Shown one piece after another: positions 61,191-64,000 of a stretch of DNA of 64,000 nucleotides. Source of the stretch: Meandrina meandrites (Eukaryota; Cnidaria; Anthozoa; Scleractinia; Meandrinidae). The stretch covers positions 23,726,789 through 23,790,788 of the forward strand of contig OY855906.1 in the NCBI GenBank assembly GCA_963693305.1. The letters run 5' to 3'. Position 1 is the stretch's first letter. Every line of letters starts with the position of its first letter. Position numbers and translations under genes: made by a program. The notes beneath the pieces are model-generated. The model was not told the origin of the DNA, did not search any database, and was given only the letters and a program-made list of their open reading frames with translations.

Positions 61191-62470
61191 TGTACCCGCT
61201 TTCTTCCAAACCAAAACAAAACTTTTAACAAAAATAAAGCAAACGCTTTTGACTGCTTACCAACAACTATGTACTACGCGACAGCAACTAAACACTTTCG
61301 ACCTGACCGGAAATTAAAACACGCGACATAGTTTCTCTTATCAACAAAATGAACTTTCTACACTATGTATTTCATAAACAAGCAACAAATTATCACAGTG
61401 GTGGACAAAAAAGATGCGTCCCCAACACAACTGGGTGAAAATGATCAAACACATTATTTGCTGCAGAAGATCAAAAGCCAAAATGCATCAGTGACGCTAT
61501 TCTCTGTGAAAGGAAATAAACACTTATCCACTTACCTTCACGTTTGTTGTCCGGAACAGTCCTTGAATTAGTAAATATACTGCTGTAGATTATTACACTC
61601 TTTACAGCTTAACGCAACTCAAACAGGCAAAAAGCACAGCGAACGAAAACATCACACTGGCATCAACCACAAAACTGCTGCATTGTTAACATCTGTCATA
61701 AAGTAATGGTCTTCAAGACAGGTGGCTGTTTCGCACTCGATTGCACGGAGCTATAAATCATTTTACAAAAACGTAAATTTTACGATTTGAACTCATTCCG
61801 ACTCCACCGCTTAAATAACACCAAAATAAAGATTTTACACTAAACAAAAAACAGAGTATTCGTAAGTTATACACCAAATAAAGATAATTTTCACACTAAA
61901 CAAACAATGGAACATTCGTAAAATTCTAAATGGGTAAATTATTCATAGCAACTCGCGTGTAACGTGATTTGAACTCTTGCCAAATGCGTAAATTTAGATC
62001 TGCGACGTTGAAAACACGCAGAACTCATTTTATGAACCGGGGGCCCACCCAGGGGGCCCCACCCCGTTAATTATTTAAGGCTTATTCGCTTGGCATTGAA
62101 GAGCTCGACTTGAAAGCAAGTCTATTTTAAAATAATGAAAGAGTGTAAAGTGACAAAGTGTGGAAGTGAACAATGAGTGAGTTACTTGTACACATGAAGG
62201 ATCCTGCTAAAAATCACACATTGTGCTGTACAGTGTATATAACAAATGGAACACACTTCTCAATGGTCTACACTGTTATAGATCTACATGTAGTTTAATG
62301 ATGTCAAAAGATGTTGAAAACTCAAGTGGAAGTTTTGGACCATTTTGTCCCTTCACTTCTATCTACATGTATCCTATGGTCTTTAAGAGTGTAGACCTGT
62401 CAACTCCTACACATTATGTGTGGGTTTTACGCCTGCAGATCCTAAATATTGATTTCACACATACAGGCCA
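61191..62470. other. Unassigned intergenic DNA
   Basis: GC-rich palindromic stretch gggggcccacccagggggcccc near 62040-62062. Otherwise no structure and no gene. Confidence 0.45.
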
Positions 62471-62474
62471 ATTA

Positions 62475-62563
<89 letters not shown>

Positions 62564-62565
62564 TT
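62471..62565 (+). repeat. (AAT)n/(ATG)n microsatellite
   Basis: About 30 trinucleotide and hexanucleotide units. It leads into a diverged 'ttaatttatagtgtgcctttta' repeat typical of SINE or LINE tails. Confidence 0.93.
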
Positions 62566-63036
62566 ATTAATTTATAGTGTGCCTTTTAGCATGGAAATGA
62601 TCAAAAGTGCATTACCTGTACGTATACAATATTAAAACCTTAGAATATTAAAATATACTGAATATGCAAGTGTTATATATACATAATATTAACAAGATTT
62701 AAAGGCTAAAAGCTACATGTAATTTAAAAAGATATGTTTTAAGATGAGATTTTAAAATAAAAATAGAAATAATATTTCGCAGACAAGCTGGGAGCGCATT
62801 CCAAAGTGTAGGCGCAGATACTGAAAGACCTGTCACCAAAAGACTTGTTCATTTTCCCTGCTGGGTGCAAATTATAGAAGCGAGCCTGAATTTATAGAGC
62901 ACAGTGAATAGCGTGCATGCTTTCTTACATTATTAAATCACTGATATAAGCTGGCGCCATGCCATTGAGGGCATTGTAAAATTTTCGTGCCAAATTTCTC
63001 ATGGATGACTGATAAATGTTGATTTCTTACTCTTAA

Positions 63037-63810
63037 AACCCATTAAAGTGTATATGAGGGCCTTTTGAAATACAGAAGAATGGCGTTTTTCTTTTTGAAG
63101 TATCTTTTTTCGTTCCAGAGATATTGTCATTTTTGTATTATGCAAATTAGATAAGTGATGACGTCATAAGATTTGCGACTAAAAAATGGTAAAGTACTGA
63201 ATAAACAATATCTCTAAAACTATTTAAGCAGTGGTCTTGGAACTTGGCACCACAAATGTGCATCACAAAAGAAACAAAATAACACCCTTAGGGCTGTTGC
63301 CATGACAACAGTTTTGCCCCTGGTGCTGTCTCAATAAAAACTGAAATTCCCAGTTTTTGTCTTAAACCAAAAACCATCTAGCGCAGCCAATCCGATATTG
63401 GGAATTAAGACAATATGGGAACAATGACTGTTCCAAGCAGGACCCTTTGTCTTGCTTTAGAGGCTACAAATGAGGATATTTGTTTTTTAACAGAGAGAGA
63501 CTGGCGCCAAAAGAGTTGCTATGGCAGCAATACTAAGGGCATCATTTTGTTTCTTTTGTGATGCTCATTAATGGTGCCAAGTTTCAAGAACACTGCTTCA
63601 ATATTTCCAGTGATATTTTTTATTCAGTATTTTACCATTTTTTTGGTTGCAAATCTTATGATGTCATCACTTATCTAATTCACATAATACAAAATGACAA
63701 TATCTCTGAAACGAAAAAAGATATTTTGAAAAGAAAAATGCCATTCTTCTGTATTTCGAAAGGCCCTTCAGAAGATAATATTTTTCATGTCATATACACT
63801 TTAATTGTAA
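63037..63810. repeat. Fold-back element, ~250-bp arms
   Basis: 63037-63275 and 63545-63810 are inverted copies (aatatctct..aacg, atgacgtcataag/cttatgatgtcat, tttgtttcttttgtgatg). A third, single copy of one arm lies at about 1615-1790. Confidence 0.88.
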
Positions 63811-64000
63811 ATTTTGATTCAATTCTGTCAAAAAGATAATCCAGAAAATGAGCATTGTTACCAGCATTTTAGTCAATTTCACCCACATTGGCAATGTTTA
63901 ATTTGAAAGTTGTTAGAACATCTTCGGTGCTTTGGAATTGCTCAGAAGTCATTGGAACCACCGGAAATGTGGAGATGGTAGTTTTATGCCTTTGACTTGG

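Noticed and set aside
62223..62570. 115-aa frame ending in an Ile/Met run
   Set aside because: The tail is translated microsatellite and the rest has no domain.

Overview
The window reads as a piece of animal chromosome, most probably from a stony coral or a close anthozoan relative. The DNA is AT-rich and packed with fold-back MITEs, tandem arrays and LINE fragments. Several repeats, including a tRNA-headed SINE at 36.46 kb and a tRNA-containing tandem unit at 5.3-5.9 kb, look like families I know from coral genomes. That taxonomic call is from memory and should be tested.

The centre, 15125-32019, is a nearly intact Polinton/Maverick of the adintovirus type: a 16.9 kb integrated virus-like element. 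It has 286-bp terminal inverted repeats (3 mismatches) and a 5-bp CTCCT duplication at the target. Left to right it carries protein-primed DNA polymerase B (+), a retroviral-type integrase (-) and a small unknown protein (+). A leftward block of virion genes follows: membrane protein, phospholipase A2 protein, a pVI-like protein, adenain-like protease, a basic repeat protein, double jelly-roll major capsid protein, a lysine-rich protein, penton-type minor capsid protein and a proline-rich protein. Next come a rightward packaging ATPase and collagen-like fibre. A roughly 900-bp non-coding region holds 51-bp palindromic repeats and dense promoter-like motifs. Four small leftward genes end the element, one of them only 46 codons. 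The parts fit a full virus cycle: replicate, integrate, package, mature, attach. Most virion genes have a TATATAAG-like motif 0-12 nt before the ATG. The protease has no ATG and overlaps the upstream gene across an A8 run.

The element lies in an intron of a host gene that single ORFs do not reveal. On the minus strand, small exons with consensus splice sites and mostly matching phases run from 52829 down to 6339. They encode a RING-H2 domain and then a coiled coil, closely resembling the E3 ubiquitin ligase TRAIP. Its introns also hold a nested pair of LINEs (an L1/Tx1-like element split by an RTE-like one with a 13-bp target duplication), a 1.7 kb MULE-like transposon with 9-bp duplications, SINEs, a 69-bp tandem array and several MITEs.

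Downstream on the plus strand, 55662-55882 looks like the first coding exon of a TMEM26-like membrane protein, next to a long inverted repeat. The rest, 56-64 kb, is mostly intergenic or intronic repeat DNA.
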